A stretch of 64,000 bases of DNA from Paraburkholderia sp. PGU19 (GTDB lineage: Bacteria > Pseudomonadota > Gammaproteobacteria > Burkholderiales > Burkholderiaceae). Shown here in pieces: positions 1 through 7,120 of the stretch. The notes under the pieces are model-generated. The model searched no databases. It was not told the origin of the DNA and saw only the letters and a list, made by a program, of their open reading frames with translations. The translations under genes and the position numbers were made by a program. Location of the stretch: the NCBI RefSeq assembly GCF_013426915.1, contig NZ_AP023180.1, positions 1,922,001 to 1,986,000 on the forward strand, in the 5' to 3' direction. Each line of letters opens with the position of its first letter. Position 1 is the first letter of the stretch.

Positions 1-1098
1 GACATCCATGTCACCGGACAGGTTGCGGTAAGTATTCGGATTCGCGCAGACCTTGATGACGGGCGAAATCGCCGAGCCGACCACAGAGCCGCGACCCGTC
101 GTAAACAAAATCACATGCGCGCCGCACGCGATCAGTTCCGCGATTTCCGCGTTGTCGCTGATGTTCGGAAAGCCGAAACGCGGCTCGCCATCCGGCACGA
201 CGTCGAGCAGATAGAGGCCGCCCGTGGGTGGCACATCGCCGGGCTTCACGATGCCGACGATCGGCGACGCACCGCTCTTCGCATACGCGCCGAGCGACTT
301 CTCTTCCTGCGTCGTCAGGCCGCCGTCCGCGTTGCCGACGGCGAAGCTGCCGTGCCCGAGTATCGAGTAATAGCGCGCGGCCTTCGCGACACACGCGACG
401 ATTTCATCGCCGAGGTCGTCGCGCGCGGCGCGGCTTTTCATATGAAACTCGCAGCCGACCAGTTCGCCCGTCTCCTCGAAGATGCAGGTCGCGTCATGCT
501 CGATGAAGTGATCGAACGCGCGGCCCACGGCGGGATTCGCCGTGATGCCGCTCGTGCCGTCCGAGCCGCCGCAGATCGTGCCGATCACGAGTTCGGACAG
601 CGCCATCGGCGCTTTCTTTTGCTTCGCGAGTTCGCCGCGCGCTTCGCGCACCCAGTCGACGCCGTATTGAATCGTGCTGCGCGTGCCGCCTTTTTCCTGG
701 ATCGTCAGCACGTGCACCGGGCGGCCGCTCGCACGCACCACATCGACGAGGTAATGCTTGTTCATGCTCTCGCAACCGAGCGATACGAATAGCACCGCGC
801 CGACATTCGGATGCGTCGTCAGCTGCTCCATCATCTTTTCGGCGTAGCTGTTCGGATAGCAGCCGGGAAAGCCGATCAGATGAACGGGCGCTTCCTGTTC
901 GGCGGAAGGGTCGTCGAATGCATCGAACGAAGGGCGAAACTGCGCAACGATCTCGCGCGCGACGTGATGCGCGCACTCGACCAGATACGCGACGGCGACC
1001 ACGTTGCGGACGCCCTTGCGTCCATCGCTGCGCAGATAGCCTTGCAGCACGGGCAGCATGGTTGGTTGCGCGGTAGTTGCTACGGAAATGTCAGTCAT
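1..1098 (-). CDS. UxaA-family hydrolase/dehydratase, large subunit (3' end outside window)
   Basis: Reading leftwards from the ATG at 1098 the frame stays open to the window edge, so at least 366 residues are present and the C-terminus lies outside. The protein has the long UxaA/GarD C-terminal-domain look: a GRKGVRN stretch near residue 26, an IGFPGCYPN cysteine motif near 80, SLGCESMN near 110, a TICGGSDGTSGITANPAVG stretch near 170, and late TTGRGSVVGSAISP and VCANPNTY motifs. This family dehydrates sugar acids such as altronate or galactarate, using Fe/Zn held by conserved Cys and His. It follows the small SAF-domain subunit by 16 bp, and the pair is fed by the upstream sugar ABC importer. 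The exact substrate cannot be read from the sequence. Family assignment is firm, substrate unknown. Confidence 0.88.
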   Translation of the reverse strand, partial: MTDISVATTAQPTMLPVLQGYLRSDGRKGVRNVVAVAYLVECAHHVAREIVAQFRPSFDAFDDPSAEQEAPVHLIGFPGCYPNSYAEKMMEQLTTHPNVGAVLFVSLGCESMNKHYLVDVVRASGRPVHVLTIQEKGGTRSTIQYGVDWVREARGELAKQKKAPMALSELVIGTICGGSDGTSGITANPAVGRAFDHFIEHDATCIFEETGELVGCEFHMKSRAARDDLGDEIVACVAKAARYYSILGHGSFAVGNADGGLTTQEEKSLGAYAKSGASPIVGIVKPGDVPPTGGLYLLDVVPDGEPRFGFPNISDNAEIAELIACGAHVILFTTGRGSVVGSAISPVIKVCANPNTYRNLSGDMDV

Positions 1099-1114
1099 GT
1101 TCTGTTAGCCCGCG

Positions 1115-1432
1115 TCAGTGATGGACGAATGCGTGGCCTGCGTCGTGCGTATAAGTGGGCAGGTAATCGCTTTCGAGGTTATGCGTATGCAGATGCTCGC
1201 CGCGCGCGACATCCGTCGTCACGTGGCCGATCACCGCGCCGTAACGCAGCACCTTCTCTTCGCTGCGCAGTGCACGGCGCGCGACCTTGTGGCCGAGTTC
1301 GATCGTCTTCGCAAGCGTCACGTGCTCGCCTTCGATCTCGATCTGCGTGCCGGCTTCGAGACGCGCGCCAGCGATCAGGCAGTTGTCTTCGGGACTCAGC
1401 AGAATCAGGCGGTGATCCGTCATATGCGTCAT
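1115..1432 (-). CDS. UxaA-family hydrolase, small subunit (SAF domain)
   Basis: About 105 residues forming one SAF domain: LILLSPEDNCLIAGARL at the start, then GHKVARRAL and a YGAVIGHVT core, which is the standard N-terminal half of altronate/galactarate dehydratases. In many bacteria the SAF part and the large catalytic part are separate genes, as here. I chose the ATG at 1432, one base past the permease stop; an ATG at 1423 is also possible, while an upstream frame start at 1459 would overlap the permease by 26 bp. The large subunit starts 16 bp downstream. Tight spacing with the ABC genes indicates a single transcript and co-regulation by the divergent IclR protein. Confidence 0.85.
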   Translation of the reverse strand: MTHMTDHRLILLSPEDNCLIAGARLEAGTQIEIEGEHVTLAKTIELGHKVARRALRSEEKVLRYGAVIGHVTTDVARGEHLHTHNLESDYLPTYTHDAGHAFVHH

Positions 1433-1433
1433 G

Positions 1434-2459
1434 TCAGTTTTGTCCTTCGCCGCTGGCAAGGCGCGCCACCATCAGCGAGCCGAGAATGATCGCGCCGTAG
1501 ATCGCCTGAATCCAGAACGACGGCACCTGTGCGAGCGTCAACAGGTTCTGCACGACGCCGAGCAGCAGCACGCCGGACAGCGCGCCGAGCATCGTGCCCT
1601 TGCCGCCATCGAGCGAAATGCCGCCGATCACGGCCGCCGCGAACACGGTGAAAATCATGCCGTTACCCTGATTCGCGTTGATCGCGCCGACATAGCCCGT
1701 CACGACGAGGCCGCCAATCGAAGCGAGCACGCTGCCGAGCACGAACACGCCCCACGTGATGCGCTCGACACGTATGCCCGCCGCGCGCGCCGCTTCCGGA
1801 TTGCCGCCGATCGCATACAGCGCACGGCCCAGGCGGTGATAGCGAAGCATGAACGCGGCAATGCCGAACGCCACAGCCGCCAGCCACACCGACAACGGCA
1901 AGCCGAGCACGATCGTCGTCGCGAGTTCGAAGAACGACGGCGGCATGTCGAACAGCGTGCCGCCCTTCGTCGCGCCGACCAGCATGCCGCGCAACACGAT
2001 CAGCATCGCGAGCGTGACGATGAACGCGTTCAGGCGCAGCCGCACGACGAGAAAGCCGTTGATGAAACCGATCACTGCGCCGACCACGAGAATCGCGAGC
2101 AGGCCCGCCGCAGCCGGCCATTCGAAGCCGAAGCCCGCAGACGCTGCGGGCATCACGAGCATCGCGCCGACAGCGGGCGCGATGCCGACCGTCGATTCGA
2201 GCGAGAGATCGAACTTGCCCGTCAGCACAATCAGAGATTCGGCGAGCACAACGAGCGCCAATGCCGCCGACGCGCCCAGCACGCTGATCAGATTCGCCTT
2301 CGTCAGAAAGCTCGGGCTGACGAACGCGCCGATCACGATCAGCAACGCGAGCGCGGGCACCAATGCGAGATCGCGCAGACGCGCGAACTCGATGCGCGGA
2401 CGCGCGGCGCTCGCGCTCACCCCTTGAGCCGACGCAAACGCAGGCACACTATTCTTCAT
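1434..2459 (-). CDS. Sugar ABC transporter permease (RbsC/AraH type)
   Basis: About 341 residues with roughly eight to ten hydrophobic spans and the BPD_transp_2 pattern of ribose/xylose/arabinose importers. Diagnostic stretches are LIVLTGKFDLSLESTVG near residue 80 and RVERITWGVFVLGS followed by an NANQGNGMIF-AAAVIGG segment in the C-terminal third. It forms the membrane channel for the ATPase and the periplasmic binding protein encoded upstream. Start choice: the ATG at 2459 has AAGGAG about 10 bp upstream and overlaps the ATPase end by 11 bp; the frame also extends to a TTG at 2477. The downstream dehydratase subunits suggest the imported compound is a sugar or sugar acid. Confidence 0.92.
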   Translation of the reverse strand: MKNSVPAFASAQGVSASAARPRIEFARLRDLALVPALALLIVIGAFVSPSFLTKANLISVLGASAALALVVLAESLIVLTGKFDLSLESTVGIAPAVGAMLVMPAASAGFGFEWPAAAGLLAILVVGAVIGFINGFLVVRLRLNAFIVTLAMLIVLRGMLVGATKGGTLFDMPPSFFELATTIVLGLPLSVWLAAVAFGIAAFMLRYHRLGRALYAIGGNPEAARAAGIRVERITWGVFVLGSVLASIGGLVVTGYVGAINANQGNGMIFTVFAAAVIGGISLDGGKGTMLGALSGVLLLGVVQNLLTLAQVPSFWIQAIYGAIILGSLMVARLASGEGQN

Positions 2460-3975
2460 GGAGACTGACTCCTTCAACGGATGCGATCAGGTCGTTGTCT
2501 TCCCAACCCGCCGGTAACTCGGCCGCGATGCGGCCACGGAACATCACGAGCACGCGGTCGCAGACGCGCAGATCGTCGAGTTCGCCCGATGCGACGATCA
2601 CCGACTTGCCCTCTTCGCGCACGCGATCGACAACGGCCAACAGCGCTTCTTTCGATTTCACGTCTACGCCCGCCGTCGGATCGATCAGCACGAGCACATC
2701 CGGATCGGTGGCCAACGCGCGCGCCATCACGACCTTCTGCTGATTGCCGCCCGACAGACCCGACACGGCTTGCTCAGGCCCTTGCGTCGCGATGCCAAGC
2801 GCCTCGATCATCTTCCTGCCGAACGCGTTCTTCTTCGCGGGCGGCGCGATGCCGAACTTGCCGAGCATGCGTGCAATGGTCATCGACGCGTTTTCCGCGA
2901 CTGATTGCGTGAGCACCAGCCCTTCGTGATGGCGGTCTTTCGGCACGCAGCCGATGCCGCGCTTCAATGCAGCGGGCACGTCGCCGAGCGGCAACGCTTC
3001 GCCGTCGACGCGAATCCCGCCGCGATTCGGCTTGCGCAGGCCCGCGATCGCTTCTGCGACGCTAGTGCGTCCACTGCTCGTCGCGCCCGTGAGTCCGATG
3101 ACTTCGCCGCGCTTTACTGCAAAGGTGACGTCTTCGTAGTCCGCGCCCGTGAGCGCTTCGACCTGCAACGCGACGGCTGTATCGGCGGGCAATGGCGAGC
3201 GCGAAGCCGCGTCGGTGACATTGAGGCCGCCGCGCTCGCCCGTCATCGCTTCGATCAGCTGCTCGCGCGGCAACGCCGACACAGGCGCGCTGACGATATG
3301 CCTTGCATCGCGCAGCACGGTGACGGCCTGGCAAATCTCGTACACCTCTTGCAGATGATGCGAGATGAACAGGAACGTCACGCCTTCGCGCTGCAACTCC
3401 TCGATGCGCCTGAAGAGCCGCTTGATCTCGTCGCCGTCGAGTTGTGCAGTCGGTTCATCGAGAATGATGAAGCGCGCGCCATACGACAACGCGCGCGCGA
3501 TCTCGACAAGCTGCCGCGCTTCGACGCTGAGATCGCCGGCGCGCGCGTCTTCGCGCACGTCGATCTTCCAGTGATCGAGCAGCGAGCGCGCATCGCGGCG
3601 CATCGTGCGCCAGTCGATCACGCCGTTGCGCGTCTGTTGCCGGTTGATGAACAGGTTCTCCGCGACAGACAGCTCGCGGATGATCGTCGAATGCTGATAG
3701 ACGCACGCGACGCGCTCGCGCCACGCGTCGCGGTCGGCGATGGGCGGCGCAAGCTCGCCGCCGAATCGCACTTCGCCCGTGTCGGACTTGCGCAAGCCGG
3801 TGAGAATCGACACCAGCGTCGATTTTCCCGCGCCGTTGCGCCCGACGAGCGCATGCGACTCGCCGGGCAACACGCGCATGCTGACGTCTCTCAGCGCCGA
3901 ATGGCTGCCGAAGCGCTTGCCTACGCCAAGCGCCTCGACGACCGCGCGCGTGGATGCGTTCGCGTCGTGGGTCAT
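2449..3975 (-). CDS. Sugar ABC transporter ATP-binding protein (RbsA/MglA type)
   Basis: About 508 residues with two ABC domains in tandem, as usual for carbohydrate-uptake-type-2 ATPases. The first domain has a canonical Walker A (GRNGAGKST, about residue 45), a degenerate LSVEARQLVEIARAL signature and Walker B FIILDEPTAQL. The second has the typical non-canonical P-loop GATSSGRTS, the signature LSGGNQQKV and LVLIDPTAGVD. In this family the second site is usually weak or inactive in hydrolysis. It powers import with the neighbouring permease and binding protein. The ATG at 3975 is preferred; a GTG at 3987 overlapping the binding-protein stop is an alternative, and neither has a strong ribosome site. 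Confidence 0.93.
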   Translation of the reverse strand: MTHDANASTRAVVEALGVGKRFGSHSALRDVSMRVLPGESHALVGRNGAGKSTLVSILTGLRKSDTGEVRFGGELAPPIADRDAWRERVACVYQHSTIIRELSVAENLFINRQQTRNGVIDWRTMRRDARSLLDHWKIDVREDARAGDLSVEARQLVEIARALSYGARFIILDEPTAQLDGDEIKRLFRRIEELQREGVTFLFISHHLQEVYEICQAVTVLRDARHIVSAPVSALPREQLIEAMTGERGGLNVTDAASRSPLPADTAVALQVEALTGADYEDVTFAVKRGEVIGLTGATSSGRTSVAEAIAGLRKPNRGGIRVDGEALPLGDVPAALKRGIGCVPKDRHHEGLVLTQSVAENASMTIARMLGKFGIAPPAKKNAFGRKMIEALGIATQGPEQAVSGLSGGNQQKVVMARALATDPDVLVLIDPTAGVDVKSKEALLAVVDRVREEGKSVIVASGELDDLRVCDRVLVMFRGRIAAELPAGWEDNDLIASVEGVSLHEE

Positions 3976-3983
3976 TTGCTTGC

Positions 3984-5033
3984 TCACTTGAGCGTGTTGC
4001 CCCAGAGGTTCTTGTCGTCGACATTCGCCTTCGTCACGAGCGGCGCGGGCAGCTGGTCTTCGAGCACACCCGGCTGCAGCTGCACGATGTTGCTGCCGTG
4101 ATCGGTCGGGCCCGGCTTGAATGTCTGCCCGGCGAGCGCGGCCTTCATGTAGTACAGGCCGTATTTCGCGTAGAGATCGGCGGGCTGCGAAATGGTCGCG
4201 TCGATTTCGCCCTTGCGGATCGCGTCGAACTCTTGCGGAATGCCGTCGTTGCTGACGATCACGACATGCTTCGCGTCGCCGGCGGGGAACAGCATCTGCT
4301 TGCGGCGCAGCGTCTGCAGCGTCGGCGACAGATAGACGCCGCCCGCCTGCATGTAGATCGCCTTCACGTCGGGATTCGCGGTCAACAGGCTATCCAGCGA
4401 ACTTGCCGCGACATCGCCCTTCCAGCCTGCCGGAATCTCCAGCAGCGACAGCGCCGGATAGTTCTTCAGGCACGCGCGGAATGCTTCCGAACGGTCGCGT
4501 CCGTTGACGGACGCCAGATCGCCCATGATCTGCACCACCTTGCCCGACTTCACGTGCTCGCCGATGTACTTGCACGCGTTCGCGCCATACGCGCGGTTGT
4601 CGGCGCGTACGACCATCGCGACCTTGCCTTGCGTCGGCGCGACGTCGACAGCGACCACGGCCACGTTCTTCGCCGATGCCGAATCGAGCGCGCGGCTGAT
4701 CGCCGCCGAATCGATCGGCCCGACCACGATGCCCTTCGCACCCAGATTCACCATGTTGTTCATGTCGGTGATCTGCTGCGCGGGGTCGTTGTTCGAATTG
4801 ACGGGCGCGAGGATATCGATGCCCATTTCCTTCGCGTACTTCGGCAGATAGTTGTTGTACGACTGCCAGAACGGCGACGTGAGAAGCGGCAGGCCGAGAC
4901 CGACCTTGCCTGTGTCGGCCGCCTGCGCGGCCGTGCTGAACGCGATGCCTGCGACGCACGCGACGGCCACAGCGGCCGTCAGCGCGTTGTGAACGATACG
5001 GCGAGCCGCGCGCGGCTCCTTGGCGAAACCCAT
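3984..5033 (-). CDS. Periplasmic sugar-binding protein of ABC importer
   Basis: About 349 residues. A signal peptide is visible: basic start MGFAKEPRAARR, a hydrophobic stretch through residue 30, then AAQAADTG as a type I cleavage site. The mature part is a Peripla_BP_4 (ribose-binding-like) protein with LPLLTSPFWQSYNNYL, QQITDMNNMVNLGAKGIVVGPID and an MGDLASVNGRDRSEAF hinge segment. Start chosen at the ATG at 5033, preceded by AAAGGAGAC; the frame extends upstream to 5120 but that adds a non-signal-like leader. It is first in the operon with the ATPase, permease and UxaA subunits. The leader carries a hairpin of the family described at 5050-5090. Ligand unknown. Confidence 0.92.
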   Translation of the reverse strand: MGFAKEPRAARRIVHNALTAAVAVACVAGIAFSTAAQAADTGKVGLGLPLLTSPFWQSYNNYLPKYAKEMGIDILAPVNSNNDPAQQITDMNNMVNLGAKGIVVGPIDSAAISRALDSASAKNVAVVAVDVAPTQGKVAMVVRADNRAYGANACKYIGEHVKSGKVVQIMGDLASVNGRDRSEAFRACLKNYPALSLLEIPAGWKGDVAASSLDSLLTANPDVKAIYMQAGGVYLSPTLQTLRRKQMLFPAGDAKHVVIVSNDGIPQEFDAIRKGEIDATISQPADLYAKYGLYYMKAALAGQTFKPGPTDHGSNIVQLQPGVLEDQLPAPLVTKANVDDKNLWGNTLK

Positions 5034-5049
5034 GCTTGTCTCCTTTGTC

Positions 5050-5090
5050 GATGGGAGTTGGCGCCTTAGCGTGTACTCACATCTCATGCA
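5050..5090 (-). promoter_or_regulatory. Leader hairpin of the binding-protein gene (member of the dispersed 5'UTR hairpin family)
   Basis: Outer arms GATGGGAGT (5050-5058) and ACTCACATC (5075-5083) pair with one mismatch around a core GGCGCCTTAGCG. The element ends with a CATGC tail and sits about 6 bp upstream of the AAAGGAG ribosome site. It shares core, position and orientation with better copies at 22960-23085 and 28087-28130. Function is inferred only. Confidence 0.55.
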
Positions 5091-5321
5091 CGTTAGTGCT
5101 CGACGGGAGTGGCTTCTCAAGCCTGCTTCCGTCTGCGTTGTGGGAAGAGGAACCGGCGAACCGGGTACATCGACCTTTCACTTTCTTATGGGTATTGGTG
5201 CATGCATTCACCAATGAACGTATTATTCATATACGAATATTGACAAGTCAACGTGACAGGCGTGGGTGTTTTCCCTGGAGCCGGGCGCCCTGTGTGACAG
5301 TCCTCTGACAGCCGATAATCA
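5091..5321. promoter_or_regulatory. Divergent promoter region between ABC operon and IclR gene
   Basis: This stretch separates the leftward ABC operon from the rightward IclR gene. It contains an AT-rich inverted repeat TATTC-atatac-GAATA (5224-5239), followed by TTGACA at 5240-5245. On the minus strand the same place offers TTGACT or TTGTCA as a possible -35 box. IclR proteins commonly bind short palindromes that overlap divergent promoters, so this is the best candidate operator. No experimental support can be drawn from sequence alone. Confidence 0.4.
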
Positions 5322-6149
5322 ATGCGAACGTCAAACACGAACCGACTGCCGACGATGGATGTAGAAGACAAGGACGACGCCGACCGTTATCGCGCGCCAG
5401 CGCTGGACAAGGGTCTGGACATACTCGAACTGCTTGCCGGGCAGAAGAGCGGCTTGACGCGTGCCGAGATCACGAAGCTGCTGGGGCGCAATGCGAGCGA
5501 GATGTACCGGATGCTGGAGCGGCTGGTGGCGCGTCAGTACGTGGTGCGGTCGGCGGGTGGTGACCGGTATTCGCTGAGCCTGAAGTTGTATGCGCTCGCG
5601 CATCGGCATCCGCCGATGAACCGGCTGATTTCCGAGGCGTTACCGTTGATGCAACGCTTTGCTGCTGATGCTGAGCAGTCGTGTCATCTTGCTGTCTATG
5701 ACCGTGGCAATCTGCTTGTGATCGCGCAGGTGGATGGGCCGGGCACGTGGGGCATTTCGGTGCGGCTCGGATCGCGGGTGGGTTTGATCGATACGAGTTC
5801 GGGGCGCACGATGCTCGCGTTTCAGACACCTGAGCAGCGGGAGCATATGCTCGCCGAGCACACCAAGGTCAAAGGCGAAGTGACGATCGATCATGGCGCG
5901 CTCGAAAGTGCGTGCGAGACCATTCGCGCGGCTGGGTTTTCGCAGAAGGACAGTCAGCAGATTTTTGGTGTCACCGATTTGACTTTTCCTGTGCTGACGG
6001 CGTCAGGGCAGGCGATTGCTGCGATGACTTGTCCTTTTCTTAAGCGGATTGATGAGTATGTGGCGCCTTCGCTGGATCAAGTTACCCAGATGTTGCGGGA
6101 GATTGTGCAGGGGTTGTCGATGTTTGCTGAGCCTGAGGTGAGGTCGTAG
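5322..6149 (+). CDS. IclR-family transcriptional regulator
   Basis: 275 residues. The winged helix lies at about residues 25-90 (LDKGLDILELLAGQKSGLTRAEITKLLGRNASEMYRMLERLV is recognisable as the IclR HTH). The C-terminal effector domain follows, with DRGNLLVIAQVDGPGTWGISVRLGSRVGLIDTSSGRTML, typical of IclR ligand-binding folds. Family members bind small acids and repress or activate neighbouring catabolic genes. It is divergent from the sugar ABC/UxaA operon, so control of that operon is the likely job. The start at 5322 lacks an obvious ribosome site; an ATG at 5355 is an alternative. The ligand cannot be deduced. Confidence 0.9.
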   Translation: MRTSNTNRLPTMDVEDKDDADRYRAPALDKGLDILELLAGQKSGLTRAEITKLLGRNASEMYRMLERLVARQYVVRSAGGDRYSLSLKLYALAHRHPPMNRLISEALPLMQRFAADAEQSCHLAVYDRGNLLVIAQVDGPGTWGISVRLGSRVGLIDTSSGRTMLAFQTPEQREHMLAEHTKVKGEVTIDHGALESACETIRAAGFSQKDSQQIFGVTDLTFPVLTASGQAIAAMTCPFLKRIDEYVAPSLDQVTQMLREIVQGLSMFAEPEVRS

Positions 6150-6200
6150 GTCGGGGTTTCGGTTCTTGCGCTTGCGCAGCGCGGGCGTTCTGGTTTTTTT

Positions 6201-6413
6201 GCCTTTGCGCTGGCATCCGCGATTTGCCTTTGTGGCGCAGCCGGTTTTGGCTTGTTCTTTCGCTGGCATCCGCGCTTTGCCTTCGTGCTTCAAGCGTCGC
6301 CCCTGTGCGGGGCGACGCGTGAACATCAAACACCGTAACGCGGATGCCAGCGCAAAGGCCAAAACACCGAACGGCGACGCGTGAAGCAAGCTAACAAAAC
6401 GCGAATGCCAGCG
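6201..6413. repeat. Dispersed palindromic repeat, copy A
   Basis: Four copies of the 14-mer cgctggcatccgcg occur here: two direct (6208-6221, 6261-6274) and two inverted (6339-6352, and 6400-6413 with one change). They surround a perfect hairpin GCGTCGCCCC-tgtgc-GGGGCGACGC at 6294-6318. Shared side segments (ctttgccttcgtgcttc and gaagcaagctaacaaa) recur in copy B at 54775-54918. The repeat generates long meaningless open frames on both strands that should not be annotated as proteins. It lies in the 420-bp gap after the IclR gene. The layout recalls REP/BIME-type elements; no transposase lies nearby. Confidence 0.85.
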
Positions 6414-6569
6414 CAAAGACCGGCAAACCAAACCGGCCCTGCCACGAAGACAAAACGCAAACGGAATGCCCCAAACCCCAAACGGCATCCCCCCAATCCC
6501 AATGCGATAGAATGTCGCCCCTTCCCAAACCCCAAAGTCCCCTTGCGCCCACGCGCAACCCAAACCTTT

Positions 6570-7112
6570 ATGGCCAAACTTCTGTCCGACCACGAATTCC
6601 AGCGTTTTTCCGAACTCCAGCAGAAGCAGGCAAGCTTCACCATCACAAGCGAAGAAGCCGACGAGCTCCGTGAAATCGTCTCGCGCGCACAGCAAAAACG
6701 CGACGACCGCGCCGCTGCAATGAAACAGATCGAAACCTTCATCGCGCAATTCGACATCACGCCCGACGAACTCTTCTCCGCCGATCAGATCGGCGACGCC
6801 GCCCGCAACTTCGGCCTGATTCCAGCCGCCAAGAAAGAACGCATGTTGCCGCCGACAGTCACGTTCAACGGCAAGCCCTATCAATGGACGCGCGCACTGC
6901 CCGACGAAGTCCGCGTGCCTCTGTTCGAAGCCTTCACGGCAGGACAATCGGTGAAACCGTTCATCGCAACACCGAAGGACGCCGTGCGCTGCGCAGCAAC
7001 GATCGCGCGACTCGAACGCGAAACAGGCGCGACGTACGCCCCCGAGTGGCTCGAAGAACTCTCCGTGTCGCGCGAGCAGGTAGACGCGGCAGCGATGAAG
7101 CTCGCCGCTTAA
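6570..7112 (+). CDS. Conserved protein of unknown function, 180 aa
   Basis: Start chosen at the ATG at 6570 (MAKLLSDHEFQRFSEL); the frame continues upstream to 6381, but that part is translated repeat sequence rich in Pro, Lys and Arg. No clear Shine-Dalgarno sequence precedes 6570. The first 75 residues are charged and probably helical or coiled (QQKQASFTITSEEADELREIVSRAQQKRDD). A motif ITPDELFSADQIGD follows, loosely reminiscent of the oligomerisation part of H-NS-type proteins, but the H-NS DNA-binding signature is absent. The C-terminal half contains FNGKPYQWTRALPDEVR. No function can be assigned. The gene converges on the PatZ-like gene with only 8 bp between stops. Confidence 0.7.
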   Translation: MAKLLSDHEFQRFSELQQKQASFTITSEEADELREIVSRAQQKRDDRAAAMKQIETFIAQFDITPDELFSADQIGDAARNFGLIPAAKKERMLPPTVTFNGKPYQWTRALPDEVRVPLFEAFTAGQSVKPFIATPKDAVRCAATIARLERETGATYAPEWLEELSVSREQVDAAAMKLAA

Positions 7113-7120
7113 ACGCACGC

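Noticed and set aside
6003..7118. A 371-codon leftward frame across the repeat and the 180-aa gene
   Set aside because: It runs through palindromic repeat sequence and is antisense to a better gene; the encoded low-complexity peptides are repeat translations.
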